A stretch of DNA of 64,000 nt from NCBI GenBank assembly GCA_964017195.1, contig OZ024895.1:17092034-17156033 (forward strand), given 5' to 3'. The notes below the pieces were generated by a model. It saw only the letters and a list, made by a program, of their open reading frames with translations. It made no database searches and was not told where the DNA came from. Positions 24,801 through 30,984 of this stretch are shown here, piece after piece. A program made the position numbers and the translations under genes. Every line of letters begins with the position of its first letter. Within the stretch, counting starts at the first letter, position 1. The DNA comes from Siderastrea radians. Taxonomy: Eukaryota; Cnidaria; Anthozoa; Scleractinia; Rhizangiidae.

Positions 24801-27767
24801 AAAATACATTCTTCGAATTCCTTTGAGTTCGGATTTCTTGCAGATCATAGGGAGAAAGCAAATTGACAGTCGTATTCAAAAGTCTGGGCTCGATTCTAGA
24901 GGTCTATCCGTGATCGAATCTAACTCAAATTTGGCCAAAACTTTGTTCGAAGACTATTCTTTCGAGGGCTAAGATTTTTTTGTGTGAGCGAACCTGGCAA
25001 ATACGACTTTTTTGGCGAAATGTTCGACTGGGTAGTGGAAATTGCGGGTCGCCTAGTTGCATGCCTTGTTCTCTTTCTCTACTTTTGAGCGAGTCCGACC
25101 GTTATTTTGAAAACATCGCTTTCGCGAGCCTTAAATGGCTTAAATCGCCAAAATAAACACAGAAACACAAATCAAAACACATGGCAGCAATTTTATGAGT
25201 TTTTATTTCATATTCCTCAGTTTTAAAACTCCTAAATTTCGGCTTTGGTTTTGCGTATTTGATAAACCGACACAGCCATTATAAATGCACAGCCCACCAC
25301 AGAAACAGAGGATAGTAAGCCTGTGGTCAATCATAGTACAGTGGTCGCTTGCATAGAGACACAAGTGCTTGGGTTTCTAAATATTTTGATCAGTTTTTGT
25401 AGAATTCTTAACTTGAGCCGAAAAAAGTGAAATAAACCAAGACCTTTTTTTAAGAACTGGAGGCCTTGTGTGACCGGAATCTAAATATTTGTCGTACAAA
25501 TCAAAGCCACAAGGAAAATTTTCTGCTGCTCAACAACAACATGCGGACCGCCGAAGAAACGAAGCTTTCACTTGCTTTATTCATTGCGTAAAAATAATAA
25601 CTTGATATCTAATCATTTTTCTTGGTAGTTCATTTACTAAGATTGCTATGACAGTTAAAAGAAATAACATTGTAAACCCCTTAAACAAATAGTGGCGTGT
25701 GATATTTTTTCCCAACCACGCAAGACGAGCCGAGCTGTTGAAGCCTTTATATATTTCGAATGATAATGTCAATCGACTCTTCACCGACAGGGAATAAGGA
25801 GAAAAGTTTCTCCACAGTCAGGATGGTATGCTATAAAATAAATGACCATGCTTCTAAGCGATTACTGCTTTGAAATTAACACACACGGAATTAAAAAAAG
25901 CTAAGCAATACAAACTATTGGCTCAATCGCAGCGGTTCTGCATTCGCCCAGGATGCATTTTATGAGGACTACGCCGGAGATCTTCGCCCTAGCAGACGGC
26001 AGAACTGAAAGGGTTTTCCACAAGAAAAATAAACTTTAAAATACGTTAAAAGAAAATAAGTTTTGCTCAATGGTGGATGTGTTGAAAAAGAAACAAACTA
26101 TCACTTCAACTGCGTTAAGATTAGCTACCTTTCGTCTCGTTTTTTCCGGATCTTTTTTTCCATATACTTGGAATGGACAATGGAATAATCGACCTCTGGG
26201 ATCCTTCGACATGAACAGCCCTCTGGAAACACTCGTCCGTGAAGTGATCAGAACAGCCGACAAAAATACCTCTCGGGTTGAAATTTGCACTGTGTGTGAT
26301 TACAAAAATTATTCATTTTTCCATTGCCGGTCCGCTCGCAAGGCTTTGATGAAGCGAAATACCAGCTCGGTGGTTGGATTTATTGTTGTAGCATTGTACA
26401 ACACAAGTAATACCCTTTATAACTGCTGCAGCAACGAAAATTTCAAGGCCGTACAGCAAACAGTTGGCAGGAAATCTTCCCTCCACGACAGTTAAATTTC
26501 TCGCGGCAAGTAAACGTATGAAGGTATTAGGTTTGAGGTGAGCCTCTAACGTCACTTCCGCTAATTCGCAAGCCAGCTTCCGGAACAAGGGCCAGTAATG
26601 GCGGCCGTAAAATCTCGACAAAAACCGTCCGAAAAAAGCGACTTCCAGTCGTCGTAATGAGTTGAAATTTGGCATGGTGACTAACAACCACAGACTATTT
26701 TCGAAAATGCAAAAATATGGAATACCAAAATTCTGGTCCCAGTGGCACTTTAAGGACAGTGCCTCTTAATACAGATGTATTTTTGCAAAGGTTATGACTG
26801 TGGGGGGAAAGTAGATCTTAGCAAGGGTTATTGGAATCCAAAAGGAAAATTGTGGGTAACCACGCATTTTTCAGATATAATTAAGCAACCGTAATTCTAA
26901 AAAAGCGTTAAAACACAGAGAATGTATGGCTATTTCTTTCCAAATTTAAGCTCAATTATCTCTGAAAAATGCGTGGTTACCCCCAATTTTCGTGTTGGAT
27001 TCTGATATCCCTTGCTAAGATCTGCTTTTTCCACATAATCATAAACCGCGCAAAAATATTGTTGTATTGGTGGGCAAATTCCTTAAGAAACCCGAATATC
27101 CCGAGATGTGCAGAACGTACGCGGAGTAAGAAAAGGAGGCACCGTCCTTAAACAAATTCTAGACGTGGTTTAACAAAAACTGTTTTCTAAATCGACTTCA
27201 ATCTGGCGCACCACATTATGCAAGATTTGTTTACTCTATTTGGTGTCAAGGAAGCATATAGCACAGACCTAGACCCACTTAACCCACGTGTGAACAGACG
27301 TAGTTTCAGTACAAACATCTCTAAGTTTAATAGCTGGTAGGTCCTTTGTATTTTGGTACTGCTCTCTTTCGCTTTTGAAAGCGGTGCGCGTTTATCGAAA
27401 GCCCCTAAAAGCCATTTGTAAAATTATGAACCACTCATGCTAAACATGTCTTTAAGATAAAAAAAGTTAACTTATAGCGTGCTTAGCAACTTTGTTTAAA
27501 CAGTATGAATTATCGCGCCCGAAAAGTTTCAGGGCTTTCGAGAAACGTTCGGCAGATGGGCTCGTAAAACAGCCAGACCCAGAGTATGGGCTAACCGCGC
27601 ATCTTTAATCTGTTATTGATTTATTGATTTTTAATTGTTTATTCAAGTTTTGTTGTTGTTAACAGGGTTACAAAATGGACGACTTGTTGACGTCATATAT
27701 CTCCCTTATGCTGACCACAATGAACAAGCAAAAGAAGCCTGCCACTCTAAGGGCTGTGAAAAAATAG
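666..27767 (+). CDS. MYO7A: Unconventional myosin VIIa, C-terminal tail (3' part of gene, 18 exons)
   Basis: Actin motor of class VII; in animals it works in sensory stereocilia, microvilli and phagocytic cells. Only the tail is here: end of the first FERM region, an SH3 domain, the second MyTH4 domain and the second FERM domain, about 678 residues to the stop. Exons: 666-865, 4613-4800, 12313-12531, 13623-13727, 14263-14343, 15243-15304, 15423-15482, 16168-16318, 16900-16953, 17558-17672, 18497-18583, 19037-19143, 20343-20461, 21366-21432, 21506-21622, 21727-21810, 22205-22324, 27666-27767. All junctions are GT-AG and keep one reading phase. The order and wording match vertebrate myosin VIIa closely (for example [23 protein letters not shown], [62 protein letters not shown]). 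Motor, IQ motifs and first MyTH4 lie left of the window. Myosin VIIb is the alternative; the close tail match favours VIIa or the pre-duplication class VII gene. Confidence 0.95.
1030..1600 (+). repeat. Degenerate tandem array of the 106 bp repeat
   Basis: About five imperfect units share the landmarks GACCATTCAAATGAAAGC, TTTCCTGTGGTACT, TTATTATGCTGTACAAG and TCTGTGGATGAAATCCTAAA. Unit starts at 1242 and 1348 are exactly 106 bp apart; others vary. The cleanest copy of the same family is at 17820-18250. Confidence 0.8.
1945..2226. repeat. Interspersed repeat built of mutually inverted copies
   Basis: The motif AGTTCGGCACGGCAGTAGCG occurs near 2188-2210 in direct orientation, a diverged direct copy is near 1954-1985, and an inverted copy (CTACTGCCGAACTCAATTCA) is near 2026-2045. 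The segment is richer in GC than its flanks. I do not know the family. Confidence 0.5.
2460..2545. repeat. GC-rich stem-forming segment
   Basis: Two short palindromes sit side by side: CCGGGGGGGCATGCCCCCGG near 2463-2482 and CGTTCGCGCCAGCGGCGCGAACG near 2516-2538 (interrupted inverted repeat). It is much more GC-rich than the surrounding intron and may be part of a dispersed repeat. Confidence 0.5.
2928..3944. mobile_element. hAT-like non-autonomous DNA transposon
   Basis: The ends are CAGGGCTTCAAG on the left and GTGAAGCCCTG on the right, an inverted pair of the CAGGG type common in hAT elements. The sequence TAATGG flanks it on both sides (2922-2927 and 3945-3950). A 6 bp match is shorter than the usual 8 bp hAT duplication, so the superfamily call is tentative. 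The subterminal zones carry many CCCTATA repeats on both sides. An open frame at 3315-3599 (94 codons, Lys/Glu-rich) does not resemble a transposase. Confidence 0.65.
4130..4300. mobile_element. Palindromic MITE (AGCCTGCATAGC termini)
   Basis: About 170 bp with inverted ends: AGCCTGCATAGCAAGCG on the left against the reverse complement of CGCTGGCTATGCAGCCT on the right, the pairing continuing for about 35 bp. No coding capacity. The flanking duplication is unclear. Confidence 0.7.
4613..4800 (+). CDS. MYO7A: MYO7A exon: SH3 domain
   Basis: Acceptor TTTCCTTTCAG before 4613 and donor GTAAGT at 4801. Encodes most of the SH3 fold, including [22 protein letters not shown] and [12 protein letters not shown]. 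Phase 1 at entry, phase 0 at exit. Confidence 0.95.
5648..6574 (-). CDS. Rhodopsin-like (class A) G-protein-coupled receptor, intronless
   Basis: A single 308-codon open frame, antisense inside a myosin VIIa intron. Seven hydrophobic segments are visible at about residues 37-63, 74-98, 111-137, 158-176, 184-205, 235-257 and 266-289. Class A landmarks: Asn57 in TM1, Asp85 in TM2 (LAITD), Cys113 at the start of TM3, Glu140-Arg141-Tyr142 (ERY in place of DRY), Trp168 in TM4, Pro249 in TM6 (FLP) and NPIIY at 283-287. N-glycosylation sequons lie in the short N-terminus (NNS, NLT). The second extracellular loop looks very short and I see no cysteine there to pair with Cys113. The start at 6574 has A at -3. 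Ligand unknown; the type resembles the large cnidarian families loosely related to amine, melanocortin and adenosine receptors. Confidence 0.9.
   Translation of the reverse strand: MFTQNNSAMNLTNSAAQHSSQFCKRFQDEEFFKANFVSTLVFIILNTLSCPAIIVMNALVIAAVKKRRRLQSMYNILLACLAITDLIVGTITQPTFIAAEIFVISNGSVATYCIIKDITIVLFQITIVVSLSHLVFISAERYIAMKYALRYHELVTKRRLVTAVISSWCLVGFLSVIEELRTILAYPVIFTLLIITYCHVTVYFITRRHQKQIKTEQMSGEAASKFLKEKKAWQTTSIIIGFLFLSFLPAMIFVLVRDGLDSDTRHILRYIFTFFLMLNSLCNPIIYCWRSKEIREAIIALVRGENQN
6700..6716 (-). promoter_or_regulatory. Possible TATA-like element upstream of the GPCR gene
   Basis: On the minus strand the sequence CCTTATATATCGC lies about 130 bp upstream of the receptor start codon. Position and composition suit a TATA box, but the region is AT-rich and no transcription start is known. 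Confidence 0.25.
6717..8019. other. Intronic DNA with no recognisable feature
   Basis: AT-rich sequence between the GPCR gene and the next repeat. Only short open frames without domain character. It would include any GPCR promoter or 5' UTR. Confidence 0.5.
8020..8482. mobile_element. Inverted-repeat element with poly-G/poly-C ends
   Basis: The left end has a run of about 14 G followed by TACTCCC; the right end has GGGGGTAA followed by a run of about 13 C, so the termini are inverted copies. The interior contains TATTTAAGG words in both orientations and GCGGCACA near the right end. About 460 bp, no coding capacity. It resembles a dispersed family known from anthozoan genomes (recollection, not a search). 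Confidence 0.6.
8483..12099. other. Intronic DNA, no gene seen
   Basis: I see nothing gene-like in this stretch. It has several unremarkable open frames under 100 codons, short hairpins such as the GCGAAAATCG-rich segment near 9560-9670, and low-complexity runs. It forms the middle of the 7.5 kb myosin intron. Confidence 0.5.
12100..12235 (+). repeat. Single degenerate copy of the 106 bp repeat
   Basis: Contains TTTCTTGTGGTACTGTTTGT and GAGCTTTCAAACGAAAGCTA, recognisable landmarks of the 106 bp family, just upstream of the exon at 12313. Confidence 0.5.
12313..12531 (+). CDS. MYO7A: MYO7A exon: SH3-MyTH4 linker and start of second MyTH4
   Basis: Acceptor GGCAG before 12313 and donor GTAACC at 12532. 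Contains [20 protein letters not shown], the conserved entry to the MyTH4 domain, and ends VPWCFSK. 73 codons, phase 0 at both ends. Confidence 0.95.
12577..12603 (+). repeat. (TTG)n microsatellite
   Basis: A short perfect TTG run just downstream of the donor site. Diverged TTG/GTC-rich sequence recurs at about 12955-13085. Confidence 0.8.
13623..13727 (+). CDS. MYO7A: MYO7A exon: MyTH4 helices
   Basis: Starts [11 protein letters not shown], matching the EPLKQ(A/P)LLKKL segment of myosin VIIa. The acceptor TTTGCAG is clear. The donor is placed at GTACAG (13728) because it gives phase 0 into the next exon; it leaves a two-residue insertion (around Asn-Ala-Thr) relative to vertebrates, so this edge is uncertain. 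Confidence 0.8.
14263..14343 (+). CDS. MYO7A: MYO7A exon: MyTH4 core (YMGDYPSKR)
   Basis: 27 codons starting [18 protein letters not shown], the most conserved MyTH4 motif. Donor GTAAGT at 14344 is strong. The acceptor AG at 14261-14262 lies within an ATGAAG that could itself encode the Met-Lys before Tyr, so the exact 5' edge is open. Confidence 0.85.
14699..14780 (-). repeat. tRNA-derived SINE fragment
   Basis: On the minus strand it has a perfect RNA polymerase III A box (TAGCTCAGTTGG) and a B box (GGTTCGAATCT) with tRNA-like spacing. The arms do not clearly fold into a full cloverleaf, so a SINE head is more likely than a functional tRNA gene. Confidence 0.65.
14949..15118. mobile_element. 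Pogo/Tigger-like MITE with TA target site
   Basis: 170 bp with inverted ends CAGTAGAACCTCGATTTAAC and the reverse complement of TTAAATGGAGGTTCTACTG. TA lies immediately outside each end (14947-14948 and 15119-15120). The terminal sequence is the type known from pogo-group Tc1/mariner elements. No transposase is inside. Confidence 0.85.
15243..15304 (+). CDS. MYO7A: MYO7A exon: MyTH4, [14 protein letters not shown]
   Basis: Acceptor TTTTAG before 15243, donor GTGAGT at 15305. 62 bp, exits in phase 2. Encodes the conserved MyTH4 segment [18 protein letters not shown]. Confidence 0.95.
15423..15482 (+). CDS. MYO7A: MYO7A exon: MyTH4, [10 protein letters not shown]
   Basis: A 60 bp exon. The first base completes a Pro codon; then [19 protein letters not shown]. 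Donor GTTGGT at 15483. Confidence 0.95.
16168..16318 (+). CDS. MYO7A: MYO7A exon: end of MyTH4
   Basis: Acceptor TTTTTACAG and donor GTACGA. Encodes [20 protein letters not shown] and [11 protein letters not shown], the end of MyTH4 and the link to FERM. Confidence 0.95.
16900..16953 (+). CDS. MYO7A: MYO7A exon: FERM F1 start
   Basis: A 54 bp exon encoding [18 protein letters not shown], the first strand of the FERM ubiquitin-like lobe. Strong acceptor TCTCTTTCAG. Confidence 0.95.
17137..17364. mobile_element. MITE with TTTCTCGAAAGTCCCGAT ends
   Basis: About 230 bp with inverted termini GTTTCTCGAAAGTCCCGAT and ATCGGGACTTTCGAGAAAC. A diverged relative lies near 27375-27555 and a possible third copy near 51440-51580. 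Confidence 0.75.
17558..17672 (+). CDS. MYO7A: MYO7A exon: FERM F1 lobe
   Basis: Encodes [20 protein letters not shown] and [14 protein letters not shown]. Acceptor TTTCCAG, donor GTACTC, exits in phase 1. Confidence 0.95.
17820..18250 (+). repeat. Tandem array of a 106 bp repeat (best copy)
   Basis: Four near-identical units; successive unit starts (CCATTCAAATGAAAGC) at 17895, 18001 and 18107 are exactly 106 bp apart. The unit includes GAGCAGAACTTTCCTGTGG, GCTGTACAAGGTGGTTCTAA and GGATGAAATCCTAAAGTGTG. Copies of the same unit are dispersed through the window in both orientations. Confidence 0.95.
18497..18583 (+). CDS. MYO7A: MYO7A exon: FERM F1-F2
   Basis: Encodes [20 protein letters not shown] followed by LKKARPTRD. 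Acceptor TTGTTTCAG, donor GTAAGA. Confidence 0.95.
19037..19143 (+). CDS. MYO7A: MYO7A exon: FERM F2
   Basis: Encodes [20 protein letters not shown] and DTIFHYHQ. Acceptor TTATAG, donor GTACAC. Confidence 0.95.
19765..19985 (+). repeat. Interspersed repeat family (TTTAAGCCCCAACAGTGAC type)
   Basis: Shares landmarks with two other places in the window: about 45840-46060 (same orientation) and 63195-63420 (reverse). Shared words include CCCCAACAGTGAC or its variants, an AAGGAARTGATCA segment, ATCTTGAT-like text and AAGGAGAAT. Nature unknown; no coding capacity. Confidence 0.6.
20020..20185. mobile_element. Palindromic MITE (GTTGTTCAAAAGTTGGATAG)
   Basis: 166 bp, almost fully self-complementary: GTTGTTCAAAAGTTGGATAG at the left pairs with CTATCCAACTTTTGAACAAC at the right, and the inner part repeats CACTATCCAGTGGATAA. 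No coding capacity. Confidence 0.85.
20343..20461 (+). CDS. MYO7A: MYO7A exon: FERM F2
   Basis: Encodes [20 protein letters not shown] and [19 protein letters not shown]. Acceptor GTTTTCAG, donor GTAAGG, exits in phase 2. Confidence 0.95.
20519..20552 (+). repeat. (TTTA)n microsatellite
   Basis: Perfect TTTA repeats within a T-rich stretch just after the preceding exon. Confidence 0.9.
20968..21103. mobile_element. Short inverted-repeat element (CCAGCCTCGTTCCCAG)
   Basis: Ends CAGCCTCGTTCCCAG on the left and CTGGGGACGAGGCT on the right. About 135 bp. A word of the same type (CTGGGTACGAGGTTG) occurs near 43262. Confidence 0.6.
21366..21432 (+). CDS. MYO7A: MYO7A exon: FERM F2-F3
   Basis: Encodes [20 protein letters not shown] followed by KR. 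Acceptor GGCAG, donor GTAAGT. Confidence 0.95.
21506..21622 (+). CDS. MYO7A: MYO7A exon: FERM F3 start
   Basis: Encodes [13 protein letters not shown] and [14 protein letters not shown], the link from F2 to the PH-like F3 lobe. Confidence 0.95.
21727..21810 (+). CDS. MYO7A: MYO7A exon: FERM F3
   Basis: Encodes [19 protein letters not shown] and VNLINPQTK. 84 bp, phase 0 at both ends. Confidence 0.95.
21919..22067. mobile_element. Near-perfect palindromic MITE
   Basis: 149 bp fold-back: ATTCGAGTGAGGCGTTAAGC at the left pairs with GCTTAAGGCCTCACTCGAAT at the right, and the stem continues through GATCTACGGCATCAT to an 8-base loop near 21995. It sits in the intron between the last two FERM F3 exons before the large element. 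Confidence 0.85.
22205..22324 (+). CDS. MYO7A: MYO7A exon: FERM F3
   Basis: Encodes [20 protein letters not shown] and [10 protein letters not shown]. 120 bp, phase 0. The following intron is 5.3 kb because a 4.4 kb element lies in it. Confidence 0.95.
23167..23868 (+). repeat. Left arm of a large inverted repeat
   Basis: About 700 bp nearly identical, reversed, to 24626-25326. Landmarks include CACAGGCTTACCATCCTCTG at the outer end and GACACGCGATTTTTTAAATT at the inner end. The few differences visible by eye suggest a young duplication or ongoing conversion between arms. Confidence 0.9.
23912..24349 (-). CDS. Unrecognised 145-codon frame in the loop of the inverted repeat
   Basis: This is the longest open frame between the two arms and almost fills that 757 bp loop together with a Lys-rich frame at 24389-24592 (minus). 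The product begins [17 protein letters not shown] and contains [17 protein letters not shown], plausible protein-like text without a domain I recognise. It may be the remaining coding exon of the element. It could also be chance: no start context or splice partner is proven. Confidence 0.35.
   Translation of the reverse strand: MDKILEKAKDFRFTLKGKEVCTIAREVFGSGVIVCRPRIGGKQATTFFNLGTKESVGNSSLFSFDHPFHDWILRSKSQNGERKFSKPTGQVIHGTELVLGLLVNPGSFQFLLTGLCGGKYNNEDLGCFEFISKNKETMVHHFYPI
24626..25326 (-). repeat. Right arm of a large inverted repeat
   Basis: Reverse complement of 23167-23868. In RNA the two arms could form a hairpin with a stem of about 700 bp, and because they lie in a myosin intron this would occur in every unspliced myosin transcript. 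Confidence 0.9.
26754..27147. mobile_element. TTAA-flanked MITE abutting the 4.4 kb element
   Basis: Ends GGACAGTGCCTC and the reverse complement of GAGGCACCGTCC, bordered by TTAA at 26750-26753 and 27148-27151. The left TTAA is also the right border of the 4.4 kb element. Inner inverted words (GGGTAACCACGCATTTTTCAG and its reverse near 26970) make most of it self-complementary. Confidence 0.8.
27375..27556. mobile_element. Diverged copy of the TTTCTCGAAAGT MITE
   Basis: The right end GGGCTTTCGAGAAACG matches the end of the element at 17137-17364, and TTTATCGAAAGCCCC marks a decayed left end. Confidence 0.5.
27666..27767 (+). CDS. MYO7A: MYO7A last exon: FERM C-terminus and stop
   Basis: Acceptor GTTGTTAACAG before 27666. 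Encodes [20 protein letters not shown] then KQKK and a short basic tail ending AVKK and TAG at 27765-27767. The [13 protein letters not shown] ending is diagnostic for myosin VII. Confidence 0.95.
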   Translation, partial: GYKMDDLLTSYISLMLTTMNKQKKPATLRAVKK

Positions 27768-27899
27768 AATCGCACAGGACTGAAACGGAGCCATGTACCG
27801 CTTCGTTTTTAATCACCCCCTCTCAAGAAGGCCTTAAATTGATGTTAAAAGAGATATGCCAAATTTTAAGTTGGAAAATGGCCAAAAACGGTATCGCAT

Positions 27900-28015
27900 G
27901 AAAGTACTCCTCAATAGCTTTCATTTGAATACTCACACTTTAGGATTTCATTTAGTTGCTCAAAGGTTAGAACCATCTTGTACAGCATAATAAACAGCAC
28001 CACGGTAAAGTATTA
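27900..28015 (-). repeat. Reverse copy of the 106 bp repeat
   Basis: Reads AATAGCTTTCATTTGAATAC, TTAGGATTTCATTTAG and ACAGCATAATAAACAGCACC, the reverse complement of the unit at 17820-18250. Confidence 0.85.
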
Positions 28016-28294
28016 CCAAGAGAGGATGAAGGGAGAGAGCGAATCCCCCATACATGGGCTTCTTCCGATAAAAATTATTTGAAATCTATTTTTGGTTCCG
28101 TGTCATACTGCGAGGTTATTTTAAGAACGACACCTCATTGGTCAGTTAGAATGACATCATGTAATTTTAGATTGTTGACATTGGAACAACAGATAAAAAT
28201 AACCTTCGCAGCGTGGGTGCGAACTAATAATAAATTTCAAATAATGATCATGGGGCACAGGGATTCACTCTCTTACTTCATCCTCTCTTGGTAT

Positions 28295-28405
28295 TACACA
28301 ATAGCTTTCACTTGAATAGTCACAATGTAGAATTCTATCTGAAGGCTCAAAAGTTAAAACCACATTGTATATCACGATAAACAGCACCACATGAAAGGTC
28401 TCTTT
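28295..28405 (-). repeat. Reverse copy of the 106 bp repeat
   Basis: Contains AATAGCTTTCACTTGAATAG and ATAAACAGCACCAC, the same family in reverse orientation, more diverged. Confidence 0.75.
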
Positions 28406-29739
28406 TTGGAGTTGCTTCCGCAGATTCCCCATTTACAATCACATTAATTTATTGATGGTTCGACTTTTGGAGAAATATACGATTGAATTGAATCATCTAG
28501 GTAGTTATTTAACAATTGCTTTATTTAGCTAACTAATATATGTTAGAAATACATGTACGCCTTGAATTATTTTGGTGCACATGCTATTCACAGATTTTAG
28601 GTGTACTTGTTTCAGTTTTATTATTTTATCATCTTATTGATATATTTTCAATTAGTAGAAATGTTTAAGTATCAATTAGTAGAAATGTTTTTGTTTTAAC
28701 TGTGTTCGTTGTCACAAACACTTTTTTGTAAACAATGTGAGGAAAATATTTCCCAAAACATTAGCAATTTATGTAATTTCTGTGAAGTATATAGTAATTA
28801 CATTGTGGAACCTTTATATTACTAACAGCTTTGCTGCCACAGATTTGTTTTTCTAGAGGTATGTAAATATTTGCACTTTTTGATAACATTCGGAAATCTT
28901 CTTAAGACTTTCAAGATCTTCCAAGATCTTTGGGCTGTCGTCAAAAACGTAGAGGTCATAATCGAAATTCTTCGGAAATCCTCGGGTTACCTTCAGTGAT
29001 CTTTGGTAATCTTCGGCTTTTTTGTCAAGCCTGCCCTTAGACAATCAGAATGGAGTAATAAGGTTGTTTATTGTTTGTTTCTAGAATAGAGAAAACGCCC
29101 GTTTTCTCTGTTCTGTTCTTCTGTTCTGAGGTTCGTCATATCAAGGTTGTAAGGTATTAATTTGTTAAGCTGATTGCGAAAATGTAAGAGCGATGCTGTT
29201 ATCGTAGGATTTTAGTTTTGTAAACTGTTTTGGAGGTGTAAGATAGTACAGTGTATTTAAGAGTCCAGTATTTAAATTTATTGTAGCTGTTTTTAATAGC
29301 TACAACTGTAAAAGCACTGGTATGAAGGTTACATTAGGTGATAATACGTTACCCTTTCACTTGTGAGGTAGCCAAAGCTTAAAACAGGAAAAATTTCCAA
29401 ATTTCGTTTTGTAAGTTGTTTAAAATAGACATCACCATTGGAAATCACTGCCAATAGCTTACCATTGAATGGTCACTCACGGGGGTCTCGTTCACGAGCA
29501 AAACAACCACCTTGTACAGCACTTAAAGTCCCATTCCCCATGCACAAGAGGACATTTTTGGCCGCGTTAACGGGCGAGGAGATTTTCTGTGACAAATGCC
29601 TTTGAATATGTACGGCAATGGTTTCCATTTTGTCAAATGAGAATTTGAGAAATCGTCCCATTTACACGCGCAAAACATTTGTCGTCGAAAATTTGTCTTA
29701 ACTCAAAGTCTAACGTTAAAGCCACTTCTGCAGCACAAT

Positions 29740-29940
29740 TTACATTGCCACGGGTAAGTACGGCTCATTAGTTTTCATTTGAGTAGTCGAACTTCAGAAC
29801 TTAATCCGCAGGCTCAAAGCTAGAACCTTTTTGAGTAGCATAATAAACAGTGCCACAGGAAAGTACTGCTCAATAGCTTTCATTTAGGAATTTTGTCCAA
29901 AGACTCGAAAGTTAGAACTACTTTATATGAACCGAAGGCT
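29740..29940 (-). repeat. Reverse copies of the 106 bp repeat
   Basis: Two partial units in reverse orientation, with GCATAATAAACAGTGCCACA and CTGCTCAATAGCTTTCATTT. A weaker trace (ACAACCACCTTGTACAGCAC) lies at about 29500-29521. Confidence 0.8.
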
Positions 29941-30221
29941 AGCTTTAAAAGTGTAAGGGTTAATAACTTACACTGTAAATTGCGTAACGTTATTGTACTT
30001 TTTAATATAGAGAATGATCATTTGGTAAAACATTGATTACGAACTCTGTATTTGTTGTGCTGAAGTTTGATGCTTTATTGCAGTAAAACAAAACCTGCTT
30101 GCTATTCATCTCGATGTGTTATGTGTGATCACTCTCTAATCAAGAGTTGAGCTGGTCTCCCGATTAAAATTTATTTGACCTTTAATGGTGGTCATATCTT
30201 AAACTTTGGTTGTGTTGTGGT

Positions 30222-30812
30222 ACCCAGAGCAGCTCCTGTAACCAGACTCTTACCCAGTTTCTTCTCTCGTCCGCGCTGTGTTTAATGGGTAGGATTTGAT
30301 GAGCGAAGGAAGGGCTGAAGTACCCTGCTAGCAGAGGTTTTTTATCTTGCCGCTTCTTTTTAGTAGTCTTGTTAGGACTGTCTTTACCGTTGTTTTCTTC
30401 CTCCGCGAGAGAAACCTCTGCCACGATACGATTCCTTTCCCTGTTGAGCATGCTCTGTCGTTACTGTGATTGGTCAACCTTTCCTGCGCTGTGTATTTTG
30501 ACTGACAGGCGGTTATCATTTGGCCAATCACAGACAAGACAAGACATGTGTCTTAAGGTAGACGTTTCTATAGTAACGATAGAGCATGCTCAACAGGGAA
30601 AGGAATCGTATCGTGGCAGAGATTTTTGTCGCGGTGGAAGAAACAACAACGGTAAAGACAGCCGTAAAAAGACTACGAAAAAGAAGCGGCAAGATAAGAA
30701 ACCTCTGCTATCAGGGTAGGGCGGAAGGCTTTGCACTTATTGATCGCCTTCCCATATTCCAATGCGAAAAGGAAGAAATAAGTGGCGACTGGGTACGAGT
30801 CTGTCCTGTAAC
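30222..30812. mobile_element. 0.6 kb foldback element
   Basis: The left arm (about 30222-30455) and right arm (about 30580-30812) are inverted copies. GAGCATGCTCTGTCGTTACT near 30447 pairs with AGTAACGATAGAGCATGCTC near 30572, and GCAGGTTACAGGA-type ends flank both. Both arms can encode a Lys/Arg-rich peptide that includes KKRQDKKPLL, so a coding exon may have been duplicated in inverted form. Confidence 0.7.
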
Positions 30813-30984
30813 TACGTGAAAGTAAAACTTTAGATCTCAATTCACGATGTGTTGTGTATTCTCATATAGCCACACAGGTATATATACGACGGCATAAGTG
30901 CTACTCCCGTACCCAACAATTCACTTTTTCGTTGTTTACCGGGGAGCATCCGTTGCAGTGTTCTCGGTTTTTGTTTGTTTGTTT

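Larger units (their letters stand above)
22349..26749. mobile_element. 4.4 kb TTAA-flanked inverted-repeat element filling the last MYO7A intron
   Basis: The outer ends are AGTGCCACTG and CAGTGGCACT, each immediately bordered by TTAA (22345-22348 and 26750-26753), as expected for piggyBac-type TTAA integration. Subterminal zones are also related in inverted form: CCGCCATTACTG and GAGGCTCACCTCA occur near 22494 and 22550 and, reversed, near 26590 and 26540. The interior holds open but unrecognised frames (plus strand 22593-22760, a 55-codon Asp/Glu/Ser-rich frame) and a nested pair of about 700 bp inverted arms. No DDE transposase motif was recognised. A related single end is at 62300-62499. 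Confidence 0.7.
27768..30221. other. Intergenic DNA downstream of MYO7A
   Basis: The start must contain the myosin 3' UTR. An AATAAA word occurs near 27987, but inside a repeat, so it may not be the signal. Reverse-oriented copies of the 106 bp repeat follow. I recognise no other gene. Confidence 0.5.

Noticed and set aside
26036..26687. Overlapping frames of 124 codons (minus, 26313-26687) and 141 codons (plus, 26070-26495)
   Set aside because: They overlap each other on opposite strands inside the 4.4 kb element and resemble no transposase; neither has a recognisable motif.
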